Assembly: GCA_030704615.1 (NCBI GenBank) | Contig: CM060734.1 | Span: forward strand, 1,176,001 to 1,240,000 | DNA: 64,000 nucleotides | Source of the DNA: Takakia lepidozioides | Taxonomy: Eukaryota; Streptophyta; Takakiopsida; Takakiales; Takakiaceae | Direction: 5' to 3' | Part shown: piece by piece, positions 42,601-53,700 of the stretch | Position numbering within the stretch: the stretch's first letter is position 1 | Layout of the letters: every line of letters begins with the position of its first letter | The notes under the pieces: generated by a model | What the model was told of the DNA's origin: nothing | Databases searched by the model: none | What the model saw: only the letters and a program-made list of their open reading frames with translations | Program-made: the position numbers and the translations under genes

Positions 42601-44690
42601 CTATTTAGTAGTGTCCTCAGATCCCAAATCAATTACAAATTTTGGTAGATCATCGACCAGGCTATCGCTCATACTACTACTAGACAGTTCACATGCCTCA
42701 ATAGCCAACATATACACAAAGCTATTATTCCCAAACATAGATTTTTTCTTTGTCCACGTCAACTGGTCGTCCCACTCATTCTCTCGTATTGATGATGTCT
42801 GTCTTTGGGCCTCAGCCTCTGCGTAGATTGGGAGCATCGGAAACTGCTGTGGGGTCATGGGTATGTCAGCAGCGTACGTACACAAATCCTTCCTCTGCCT
42901 CCTCACATCTCTGTGCCTGCACAAATGCAGCCATATGGTCACACTCATAAAAAGAACAGAAAATGACAGACGAACCAATATTCATACAAGGTTAGTGAGA
43001 TGACTCACTCACACATCACCCTCGCCATCAAATGTGTCCACATACTTCACTGTAGGCCTTCTAGTAGGTGGCCCAGGATGTCGTCTTCTCTTCAGACAAG
43101 TGTCCATCATAGGCTTCAAAACGTCATCGAACACCTCAAAGTCGCTCTCCATTGCAACAATGTGTCTGCTTGATGTGGTTGCGGCTTTCACCGAGTTTCC
43201 TACAACAACAACGAAGTCGGCCAATAAAAGATAACCCATTTCCAGTTTTAAGAGAAGCAGACATATGCATAACGATGGGCCCCTTAATAGTAGTGTATTT
43301 ACAAAAGATTGAAGCATAAGGAGTGAATTAATATTACCTGTCGAAGCAGTCAAATCCAAAACCTTGGCCCCCTCAGCTGAACATTGCTCCATGATTGTTT
43401 GGTAGAATGCGGGGGACTTCTCCTTGCGACCTCTATAAGGATAACCATTTGGTGACATTGTCATCTCAGATGCGGGTAGAAAAATGCCGCAACATATTAG
43501 CGGAGAAACACTCCGGATATTTCGATAGCACACAACCTTGGTCACTGATTTCAAATCGTGTGCAAGTCCCGAGCACCAAACAATGGACGTCGAAGAATAG
43601 CGTATGTGCAGGAACATAGGAAAGGATTACATTTGGAACACTTATAGAATAATATACAAAACTATTGCAAGGCATAACAAAAGTGATAACCTTTCCTGTA
43701 TTGCACCTCAATTGTCTGTCATTGATGCACGTCCAAGTCCTGAACACTGTCATATCCCTTTTTTTTTGTGCCTTCGAATCGCCGTACGGAGATCGGTTGG
43801 CGCGACCAGAATAAAACATCTGTTGTCCTCTAGGAAATGGTATGCAATGTCAAATGCATGTTCTCATGTTCTCATGGGAATACTCTTTCCACACAGGAAC
43901 ATGACCAACCTCCGAGCCTACTGCAAGACCAACAAGATCAACAACATGACCGTCTGGAAGCTCGCAGAAAATAATATTGGCGGTTACAGGTATACCCGTT
44001 TTCTCACGATTTGCAAATGATTCAGTCTCCAATGCAGAAAGAAACTTGTAGATTGAGACAATCAAAGTCTCATTCTTTTCAGATCTACATAGTTTTGCCA
44101 ATGTCTCCAGATCCCCCTATACACACAGCGCGCCGCTGTAAGAGAACCAATGTACCTTGCAGACCAAACAATGTCCTCACCGCTACTCCCACTATGTCTT
44201 CTTTTCTTCTTGAGCTGCTCCCTATCATTTGCACTTCCTGCAAGCTTAGAGTCTCCACAATCCGAGCCAGTGGTTGCTTTCTCTCCCGCATTCCTCCCCT
44301 TCACTGTAATGTACTGTCTCCTTTTATTCTTTGCAATGGCTAATTCTACAGCTGCTACCCTTTCATCCTCCAAAGCAGTAGCAGTGTCCACGGCTTGTTT
44401 CAGTCGCAACTTCCGGTTGTTCGGCACACCACCGGGCTGCGTTATAGGATTCTCTTCACCAACCTTAGACTCCTCTTGGGTAATTTTCTCCCTCTCTCCC
44501 GGAGGACCGTCCTTTGGGGGGTAGTCCAGATACCACGGACACAAGTCAGCATGAAGTTGAGTCAGGTTGGCCGTCTAGTCTTTAGATAACATAGTGACTT
44601 TCTCATTTCCAAGGGTCGTCCACGCCTCAGCAACAAAAGGAAGATTGTCACTCTCGTAGATGTCAAGAAGATACCTACACAAACCAAATA
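42601..44690 (-). pseudogene. Diverged paralogue of the MULE passenger gene
   Basis: Minus-strand multi-exon gene. Exon pieces in transcript order: about 44680-44590 (LPFVAEAWTTLGNEKVTM), about 44590-44130 (CPWYLDYPPKDGPPGE, then a Lys/Glu-rich tail), about 44101-43850 (ANIIFCELPDGHVVDLVG), about 43830-43695, about 43560-43338 (KSPAFYQTIM, AKVLDLTASTG), 43199-about 43010 (NSVKAAT, RHIVAMESDFEVFDD) and 42916-42601 (MTPQQFPMLPIYAEAEAQ). Each matches a block of 26935-29240 in the same order. The intron inside DLTASTG/NS falls at the same codon and phase as in DLTCGTG/AS. Function unproven; methyltransferase-like fold suspected. Confidence 0.55.
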
Positions 44691-44699
44691 ACCAATTCA

Positions 44700-45640
44700 A
44701 TTTGTGCCAATAAGGTTCTCACATAGCATACTTGGGGGTAAGAACACTTAATCACACAAATGGGGGGGAATAAGAACGACTTCATGGACCCTGTTACCCA
44801 CCTACGTCCACCGAAGGTGGGTGACGAGACATGAGAGTATAGGATCGACAAGCACAACCTCAAATCCCCAAAGAGAAATCAAATAATTTAAAAATGAAAT
44901 TGAATATCCTTGTTTTATGCCTTAATTGGGCCTGTCTAGGGCCCAGCTACGTCTACCGAAGGTGGGTGACAAGGCAGCAGGGTTGAGGGTCGAAAACATA
45001 ACCTAGACAACCTGAAAATGAAATCATGTAATTGAGGAAGAAAACTATTTTTCTCTGATTTACTGCATATCTGGCCATATACTAGGGCCTGACAAGGACA
45101 CGTACGTAGATGGGAGAGAAGACTAAATAACACTGGAGAGAAAACAATTATTAAAGTAAAACAATACATATTTTTCAATTTACTGCCAACCTGACTTTAT
45201 ATTGGGGCCTGTCAAGTTGGCAGTAAATTAAAAAATATGAATTATTTTATTTTAATTAATTGTTTTCTCTCCAATGTTATTTAGTTGATGTTGGGGCCTG
45301 TCAATGACCCACCTACGTCCACTGAAGGAAGGTGAACGAAGCTGGGTGACTTGATACAACTTATTTCTTTATCAGGGATTTGTTTTTTTGTTTTTTTTTA
45401 GGGTTTAGGATCGAAAATCTCTACCATAAATCGAATAATTACAAAGTGTACAAATTGATATAATTTTCTTCCTATGAGGAAGTATATTAGGGGCAGTATA
45501 CGACCCACCTGCGTCAAGTGAAGGTGGGTGACAGAAAGGATCTGGTTTTCTTGACCCACCTTTGTCCAACGAAGGTCCATTGCGATTGACGATATGTCTT
45601 CTCTAGGGCCGTAGTTTGAGGCGGTGAATCTGGCCCATTC
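44700..45640. repeat. Dispersed palindromic repeat, arms ACCCACCT and AGGTGGGT
   Basis: Units such as CCCACCTACGTCCACCGAAG followed by GTGGGTGAC occur near 44798, 44942, 45307, 45505 and 45557. Partial forms lie at 40995-41280. Each can fold as a short hairpin. The intervening sequence is AT-rich and non-coding, with duplicated pieces (for example AATTTACTGCCAACCTGACT and its complement near 45175-45230). Confidence 0.7.
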
Positions 45641-45840
45641 ATGGTCAGTTGAAGATGGGGATACGTGAGCGCCATTGGATGAGTGCCCGGTCATAGCAAT
45701 ATCTCTGTTGAAGTCCCCTGAGAGGATGGCATGGTGTTGCTGATAGTCCATATGGGTGATTGTATTGGTTATAGTGTGTAGTATGTCTTAAATAGCAACC
45801 AAGCGGGAATCTGAATATATAGCTGCAACATTTAATTTGG
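45590..45840 (-). pseudogene. Endonuclease (EEP-type) fragment, minus strand
   Basis: Minus-strand reading gives QQHHAILSGDFNRDIAMTGH followed by a D-x-x-W segment. GDFN is the catalytic block of exonuclease-endonuclease-phosphatase domains found in LINEs and some other mobile elements. Only about 80 codons remain. Confidence 0.5.
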
Positions 45841-46214
45841 ATACCAGGAAAATAATTCATATTATTGCGGTCTATAAACCTCCAACACTACAATTTACTA
45901 TTTTCTTATCTCCTCTCAAAAAGCTCATTGATAATATCCCGCATACATGCCCAACAATAATAATATGGGATTTTAATGTAGATCTTTTACAAAATAACAC
46001 CGTAACAACAAATCAATTGTACAAATTCATGTTTTCTTTTCACATGCAACTCCAATTTCTAATTAGTACTATTATTTATGGATCTCAACTAGACCATGTT
46101 TGGACATATGCATGTCACCAACATTGCATATCTAGCATTACAGGAGCATATTGGACGGACCATAAACCTGTATTTATTGCTTTTAAATTACTTAATTACA
46201 TTCCTTACTACTAA
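45841..46214 (+). pseudogene. Endonuclease (EEP-type) fragment, plus strand
   Basis: Reads HIIAVYKPPTLQFTIFLSPL, then PTIIIWDFNVDLLQNN, SQLDHVWTY and AYWTDHKPVFIAFK. The order V-Y-x-P-P, (G/W)DFN, LDHV, SDH/TDH-K-P is that of EEP endonucleases at the C-terminal half. It is AT-rich compared with its surroundings and starts back to back with the minus-strand fragment. Confidence 0.6.
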
Positions 46215-46560
46215 CATATATCATCATCATAATACTCTAATAGGTAGCCAGCATAAGGAGGAGCCATTACGCGACGAGCCGCTTGTTTTTTTCCTCTTGA
46301 ATATATTCTGGCCTTCCTCGGGCCAGTTTTATTTTTAAGAAAAAAAAGTACCCACGTACCTACCTACGTGGTAGGAAGGTCGGTAGGAAAGTCGGTAGGC
46401 AGGTACTGACAAGAATGCAAGACGCCACGTGGATGGAGAGTAGAGCGCGGGGGGCAGGGCAGCAAAGCCACCCGTCCCTCATCGTTCGTCGCCGCACAGA
46501 CTGCGGGCAATCGCTCATCTCCCTTACAGCGCCGCTCTGCATTGCACTTCTTGATCCGAG
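46215..46560. promoter_or_regulatory. Upstream region of the KEA gene
   Basis: Contains a series of GTAGGAAGGTCGGTAGG-type short repeats (46340-46410) and a G-box core CACGTG at 46426-46431. A promoter role is inferred from position only. Confidence 0.35.
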
Positions 46561-47033
46561 AGAAGTGTGAATCTCATGTAAAGATCATTCTTCCGGCGTC
46601 AGAGAATCCCAGTTGATCTATTCGTTTGCGTGTAGCAAGAGTAGGCGGAAGTTGAGTTGTGATGGATGCATACTTCATGGAAACGTTCACGTTGAGTTGT
46701 TTTGTAACCTTCCAGTGATACGCGTTGTCGTATCCATTTGTGATTTCCAGGATGGATCACTTGGTAGCCTGAACGAGACTTGTTGGCGGGACGATGCGGA
46801 AGATGGACATCTCAGGATTTCGAATCGCTCGCCTGCCTTCTGTCGAGTCTTGCTTTGTTGCATCTTATGTTTGCGGCGACCTCCCTTAAGTCAGAAAATT
46901 CATTATGGCGTAAACGGAGAATCTCGGAAGGGGAGAGAGTTTCTTTATCAGTGCATGAGTGGCCTCCATGACGAGGCCGGGAAGAAGCTGACGCACTCAG
47001 GCACATAAAGCTAAAAGCTGAGAGGGAATCAAA

Positions 47034-47778
47034 ATGGTTGTGTCTGGGGTGCTTGATCTCACTCACTCACCTCTCGCTCTCACTGCTTTCCCCTCTTCCA
47101 GTCAACTGCTTGCTGAGCATCGCCAAAGCTGTTCCAGCTATTGCCCTTCATTCCTCCACTTTCCATCTCGCGGGGTACTCCGTGTGCTTAACCGCACTGC
47201 AAATTCTTCGAACTGTTTCTGTGGTCAGACAGGTGGGAAGGCGATTTCATCGGTCCGGCTATATGGTTGCTTTGAGCATGGCATGATGGCTCTTTCTCGC
47301 GAGGGATCGAGGCCGAGGTCTTCTACACGATCCATTCCATACGTTTCTTTGCAGGAGGTTCAAGGTAGCCATGACGGAACTCGGGCATATAAGCCCGCAG
47401 GCCCTTGTTCCCAAAGTCAGGGAACAATCTTGAGCATGGAAACGAAAAAATGTCTCAATTTAGGTCAAAGTATTTTAGTTTCAAATGGAGCTCGGAAATC
47501 TGGGCGGGCTGGTAACATTGCAAGGAATAGGGATAGGTTAGCAGTAAGTGCGAGGTGCGAGGCTGACAGAGGGGCCACATATGGAGTGGGGAACGAAATT
47601 GTAGGATTTGCTGGAGCTGCAGGGGGAGTCGGGGGGGAGACCAATGGGCATGGAGGCGTTGGTGGAGCCGAGAGTGACAATTCTACTGATGTTCCCATTG
47701 CTGCGAGTGCAAAGAACGGGGGTGTCGGAGTGGAGGGCGTGCAGGCCGCTGTTGCTGCAAATGCCAAGTCCAGTACAG
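47034..47778 (+). CDS. KEA: KEA exon 1: probable transit peptide
   Basis: Begins [20 protein letters not shown] and is rich in Ser, Ala and Arg with few acidic residues at the start, as expected for a chloroplast transit peptide. A Gly/Ala-rich linker follows. The donor is CAG|GTGACA at 47779, phase 1, which fits the phase of the next exon whether it starts at 50603 or 50621. The start codon is the first ATG of the open frame; 46560-47033 is then 5' untranslated. Confidence 0.65.
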
Positions 47779-50700
47779 GTGACAAAGCAGAGTGGCGGAC
47801 TTTCATCTTGATGTAGATTGTATTTACGCTAAAAAATTTCACCAAACTTTTTGGAGATGGACTGACTCCTATCATTTGAAACTTTCGTGCTTTACATAGC
47901 TGCAGCAAAATGGTTGAAAAGCAAGGTAGGGAAGCGCTCCATCTGTAGCCAGGGTTGTCCATCTTGTACTTTTGTAGTTGCAAATAAGTACTGCTGTGAA
48001 GCCTCTTGAATCTAGAAGCCTTCAAGCAGGCCTGAGATTTGATGGCTCAATTTTAGCAACAATCACTCCCCTTCAGAAGTGCTTGGCATTGATGAGAATG
48101 GTCCATCTACTGATCAGATCATAGAACCGAGGAGTTCTGTTTAACAGCTATAGAGGAGCTCTGCAAGTATGCAGTAACATGTACTCGCATGGATAATGCC
48201 TTAACATTATACATGCTACGATGGGTATAAGGCCTTCCTTTGGGGATGCAATCTTGACATTGGACTGCCATGTCTCTCACAGCCGGTTTCATACCATGCA
48301 CCAGAATGGCCTGCATACTAATTAGGCAAAAAGGTGAACATTAAAATGTACTCATAAGATGTTGTTTCCAGTACCCTTGTGGCCATTGACCCCGCGCCCA
48401 GTTTGAGCGGAACACAAAGGGACAGAACCTACCTGTTCAGGGGCTGAAGTCGGTAGTAAGACTTACCTTGAAATAAACAATTGATCCGGGTTTTCCAGAT
48501 ATCCTCTAGAAATCCCTTCACACAAGCATCACTCTGCTGTGTGTGGTTTGCCCAATAACTAGGCCCCAAAAGGGCCTGGGCTTTTGGCTCAGCCTCGAGA
48601 CTTTCAAAGCTGGTAAACAGAGGTACAGGCACAATTCCCTTTGATAGATTTGAGGAGAGCGTCTCTCTGGTGAGAGAACCCCGGACAGTGAATCAGAAAA
48701 TGAATATTGTCTTCAGGTTGGCCACACATCGGGCAATTGCACTCTCCCTTTCCTCTCTGCTTCTGTTTGCTGTTCAAAGGTAGGTTTCCCGCCCTGAGTT
48801 TAAATTTCAGTCTAGTGCTGAGAGTGGGTAGACCCTTGAGGTCATCCATGATGTCCTCCCCCATGTCACAGACTGGAAACAAGTTCAGGGAAGTTTTCTG
48901 CCTAACTTCATTTTCATCAGACAATTTCCTGGCAACAGACATGGCTTTGGACACTACAGCCTCTAAGTCAGATTTATCCAGCAGGGTCAAGACTTGCGGA
49001 CTAAGATTCAGATCCTTGGGAATCTCTTCTACTCTCTTCTGCCAGGACTTAGCCTGTTTGACAGGGCGATCCTGTTTCCAAGATATAGAGTCGATTAACT
49101 TAGGATATCTGATGTTGGACATATGTTGCAGCTGACCCCACCATCTGACCTTGAATTCATCTCGTTGGGAGCGTAAGGAAGGGATGCCAAACTCACCCCG
49201 AACAGCCACATTGGCCGTTTTGGAGCATGCTGACATGCACTCCTTAAGCACCCCCACTTGAATGGATTCTAGAGACTTAGCCTGGTTGGAGTTATCAACC
49301 CATATTGCAGATGCGTACTCCAAGGCAGGTCTAATAATGCGACAAAGCATGGTTTTCTTGACCTGGGAGTTGATCCCTCTGCAGTGGAAAGATTTAGTGA
49401 GACCAAGCGCTGTGCGCTTGCCAGTTTGAACAACTTTCTGAATATGTGCATCCCAATTACAGTTGGAGGAAAACTCAACGCCCAGGTATGTGTAGGAAGG
49501 GAAGACTGGAATCTCTTGGCTACCCACTGCCTCTTGAGATCACTTCCTCCCTCTCCTCGGTCGTTGAATGCCACCACTGCACATTTACTGACGTTAGCCT
49601 CTAGCCCCCAAAGGTCAAAGTATCTCTTCGTGCAATCAATCAACTCCTGGAGGTTGGAAGGAGTCTGCCCTATGCCTGCGAAGTCATCCGCAAACATAAG
49701 GGCTGGTATGGTGGCATCACCCACCCTCAACCCAAATCCCTCTCTTTCCACATCCTCGAGGAGTTGTTTGATGAAAACATTGAAGAGCAGAGGGGAGAGG
49801 GTACATCCTTGAGCTAAACCTTGGTCTATGTCAAAGAAGTTAGACTTCTGTTATTCCAACTGTGTCCTTCCATTCTTCAGAGGACCTCTCACTGTTAGAC
49901 CTAGAAATTCTGCCAAGGATACTGTAGTGGCTTTCAAAGGTTTTGACAATGTCAACCGTTGAAGTCACCACTGCACCCTTAGTAGTCCTCAGCGCTTGTA
50001 CTTGCTGACAGTTTTTCGGCTTGTACAAACGTTGGAACCAGAATCTCTTGTCATTACCACCATGGTGGTTTGAGTTTATTTCACTGTATAGCTGTCCCAG
50101 TATAATTTCTTCTGAGACCTTACAAGCTGATTGATATCTTTGCGGATCTGGTAGTACCTAGCCCACAATTCTTTGCTGGTTTTCAAATTGCAGCACTCTT
50201 TGTCTTGAGTTTAATCTCATCGGTCCACCAATTAACATTAAAAGGTGAACATTAAAGTTGGTGTCAGAGAGAAAAGACAAGCTGCAAAGTTGTACCAGTT
50301 TACCAGAGCTTTGATTCCTTCATTGGAGGTATTCTCCTCTGCAATAAGGTCTCTCCAGGTCGTGTATGCTTCTATCCCCATCATAAGGCTGTCTTTTCAG
50401 GCTTCTGATGTGTGTTTTGATTGTCAATACGACGTTTCAATGTGTTCAGTTAGCTGTAATGCAGTTATTCACATTTATACCTTCACTTTAATCGCTTTGT
50501 AAGTTGTCACTCCATTTCGGGAAAGCTGCAGTCAATCAAGACCTGTTCTTGGTTTAGTTGGGAAGCAATCAGTTGAAGTACTGAAGTGGTATGCACTTAC
50601 AGTTGGATTGGCTCATGCAGACAAGATTAGAGAAAGGGAAGATGGTGAGTCCCCTGTTGCAATGTTGAAAGAATTGCTGAAGGTTGCACAGGAGGACCTG

Positions 50701-53700
50701 GAGATGGCACGAGTTACCAGTGAGAGGCTGGAAGAGAAAGCTCGCGAAATTGCAGAGAAGGCATTTGCTTTGCGGGATGAAGCTGCGGATGCAGAGAGAG
50801 CTGCAGAAGCTGCAATGGTGGAGGTTGAGAATATTCTGGGTATGGAGTCAGGAGTTGAAAAAGATCTTGCAAATGCTCAGTCTGCTGTTGCTGCAGCCCG
50901 AGAACTCTTGGAAAGGACAGAGAAGGTACTGGCAGTGGCTCGCTTGAAGTTCGAGACGGAGCACCGCCGTCCAGCTGAAGTGGCTCAAGGTGGGGAAGAC
51001 TTGGAAGTTGGACTTCAAGAAGAGGGAGGAGAAGAGGATGAAGTTATTGCAGCAACCGTGGAAGTTGTGATGAAAGAGACTGTGGAAGTCAACAAGGAGG
51101 AAGTTAAAGACAAGGAAGGTGTTGATTTTCTGAAAGTGAAAGAAATGGGGGTAGAAGTACAGGAAAGCGTCAGTGCAGATATACATGTTCCCATGGATAC
51201 TGCTGCAGGAAAAGTGGCGAGAAGGATAATACAAGAGGAAGAGAAAACATTAGAAACGGCCAGAGCATCACTGGAGGCAAGCGAATTGGTCCTTTCCAAA
51301 TCTGAAGCTGAGCTTTCTCGAATTCACAGCTCCAAGCTGGAGCTCCAGAAAGAGGCTATGCGATTAAATGAGGCTGCCCAAAGGTCGAAAGAAAAGGCAG
51401 TGGCGGCCGATGAAGATGTGGCTCTTGCTATGTCACTCGCTGAGGAAGCTGTGGCAATGGAAGTTGAAGCGGCACAACGGGTGAGTGATGCGGAGATTGC
51501 TCTACAAAGGGCAGAGATTTCAGCAGAAGATGCCAGCCAGGCAGCTGCTGCTCTTGCATCGGTAGAAATTGCTGAGAAGCTCTCCCTGCAGGTGGCCAAG
51601 GTTGCAAATGCTCTCTTATTAGAGACTGAGATAAAACAAGAGGACAAGGGAGGACAAGAAAGGATTCAAGAGGAGGTAGAGGAGAAGGTGGGCATCTCTT
51701 CAAAAAGGAACTTGATCACTCAACTGCAAAATTGCCACTACATAGTAACTCAAAAGCACAAAACCGAGCTAGAGGCCAGCATTATTTCATGGTGGCAATT
51801 TGTTGATTTGCTAGAGGCTGTTCTGCGTCCAACAAGGTTTTGATTTGTAGTTTTTGTAGAGGTTTTTCTCAAGGTATACTTCATTCATAGCAGTTCAGCG
51901 ATGGCAGAACTTCCTGGGGGAGGAACTTGAAACGCAACAGCAAGGATATTTCTTGGAACTCAAATAGACTTTCAATGAAGAAGCAGGGTTTGCAAGTCAG
52001 CCTACTTCATGCAGTAGTATGGGAGGGTCACTGGTCAGGCATGGTTGCCGCAGGGGTAGGGGGAAGCGCAGTGATGCAAGCATCCAACTGAGTCCATTGC
52101 TTGAATCAAAATAATTGGGAGACATCTGAAGGCAAGCAAACTTTAGTCTGTCACCCTCTGGCTTTCCAATCTGAGTCCCATGATTTTTCTGTGTATTCCA
52201 ACGATGAGTTGCATTGTTCACTGTACATCATGCACATACATATATAAAACATCTGTGTGTTACATTGGCCGCTTTGGTGTTTTCGTGTTTGCAGCTAGTG
52301 GAGGTGTTGGCGGAAGTCCAAAAGTCTCCTCTCTCAGGCCCACTATATGTAATGGAGGTTGCTACAGTGCTACAGAATTGGTCCAAGGATGTCGAGACTG
52401 ATCTTAACAAGAGAGGGGAGGGAGAGATTAGCAAGGAAGCTGACTTGGACAAAATGAAAGCTGGAACTTCAACACCCAAGAAACCGGAATCGTCCATAAA
52501 GGAGTCTCCAGTCCCAAAATCCTCAACCAAGAGGTCGTCACGTTTTTTCTCGGCTTCATATTTCTCTTCTGGTGATGAGGCAGAGTTCTCGCCAGCTACG
52601 GTATTTACGGGGCTGGCAACTGTTGTGAGGGAGCATCTGGCAAAAGTGGTTGTTGGCATGGCACTTATTCTTGCTGGGTAATCATTCCATGTTCTGAGCC
52701 TCCAAAATAGATAGTTTGCAAGTCCTTCGAAAGTGTTTGCTTGGTCACGATAGCTCTTTTCGAGTATTATGAATTCTCAAGGAGAGGACGGTAATGTTTT
52801 TGCCAAAGAACTGAGCAAGGACCCAATTTTGGTCTTTCTCTAGGGGAGCATACTTGAACAACCGCATGGAGAAAAGGGCACAACTACTGCAGCCATCGGA
52901 AATCACAACCAGCATTGAGGAGGTGAGGGAGAGTGCAAGGCCACTGATCAAGGAGATTAAAAATATTCCACGACGACTGCAGAAGCTGATTGACAAACCC
53001 CCTCACCAGGAGGTATAAAGTCATTGATCTCCCTTACCAGATTTCAAGTTTTGTATCCTGTTGATGTCCACTTTTGCCAGCCTCATCCCTGGTCTTCTGC
53101 TGTCGTGGTGCCCATGCCCATCTCTATTTCTCTATCCCTACATGGCCATTCTGAACACAGAAGAACTAGTTTTTTTTTCTGCAGACAAACAAATGTATGT
53201 GAGCCTGAATTCACAGCCAATCTGTAGTCACATTTTTTCATTGAATCCTAATGCAGATCAATGAGGAGGAGACATCACTGTTTGACGTCTTGTGGTTGCT
53301 ATTGGCAAGTGTTGTTTTTGTGCCCGCTTTTCAGAAGATTCCAGGAGGTACAATCTGCCAGTAAGCTTAAATGAGTTTTTTGTATCTAGAATGTGGTGGA
53401 TGACAGGCCAAATCCTTTGCTGTTGTGTCTTGTACTGATCTGATATATTTGAAGTAGGCTGTAATACCGATTGTGGTCTCACCAGTGGATCAAGCCTTTG
53501 CAATTGTCATATTCTCTCCTTTGTTTTGCCTCCCTCTCTTCCGCCCTTTTCTGGTCCAGGAAACCAGGTATGGGTGGACACAAGTTTGAGGAAAGCAGTT
53601 TCTTATGCGTTCAATTTTTCCTTTCTCGGTACAAATGGCTCACCTACTTTCTGGATTTCTGCAGGGAGTCCAGTTTTGGGTTACTTGGCTGCTGGTGTGT

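Noticed and set aside
44700-45640. Possible CRISPR-like array from regularly repeated GAAGGTGGGTGA units
   Set aside because: Spacing is irregular, repeats are degenerate palindromes and the context is a plant-type nuclear genome.
50848-51703. Minus-strand open frames opposite the KEA coiled coil
   Set aside because: Ser/Phe/Leu-rich sequence expected from the complement of Glu/Ala/Lys heptads; no splice or domain support.
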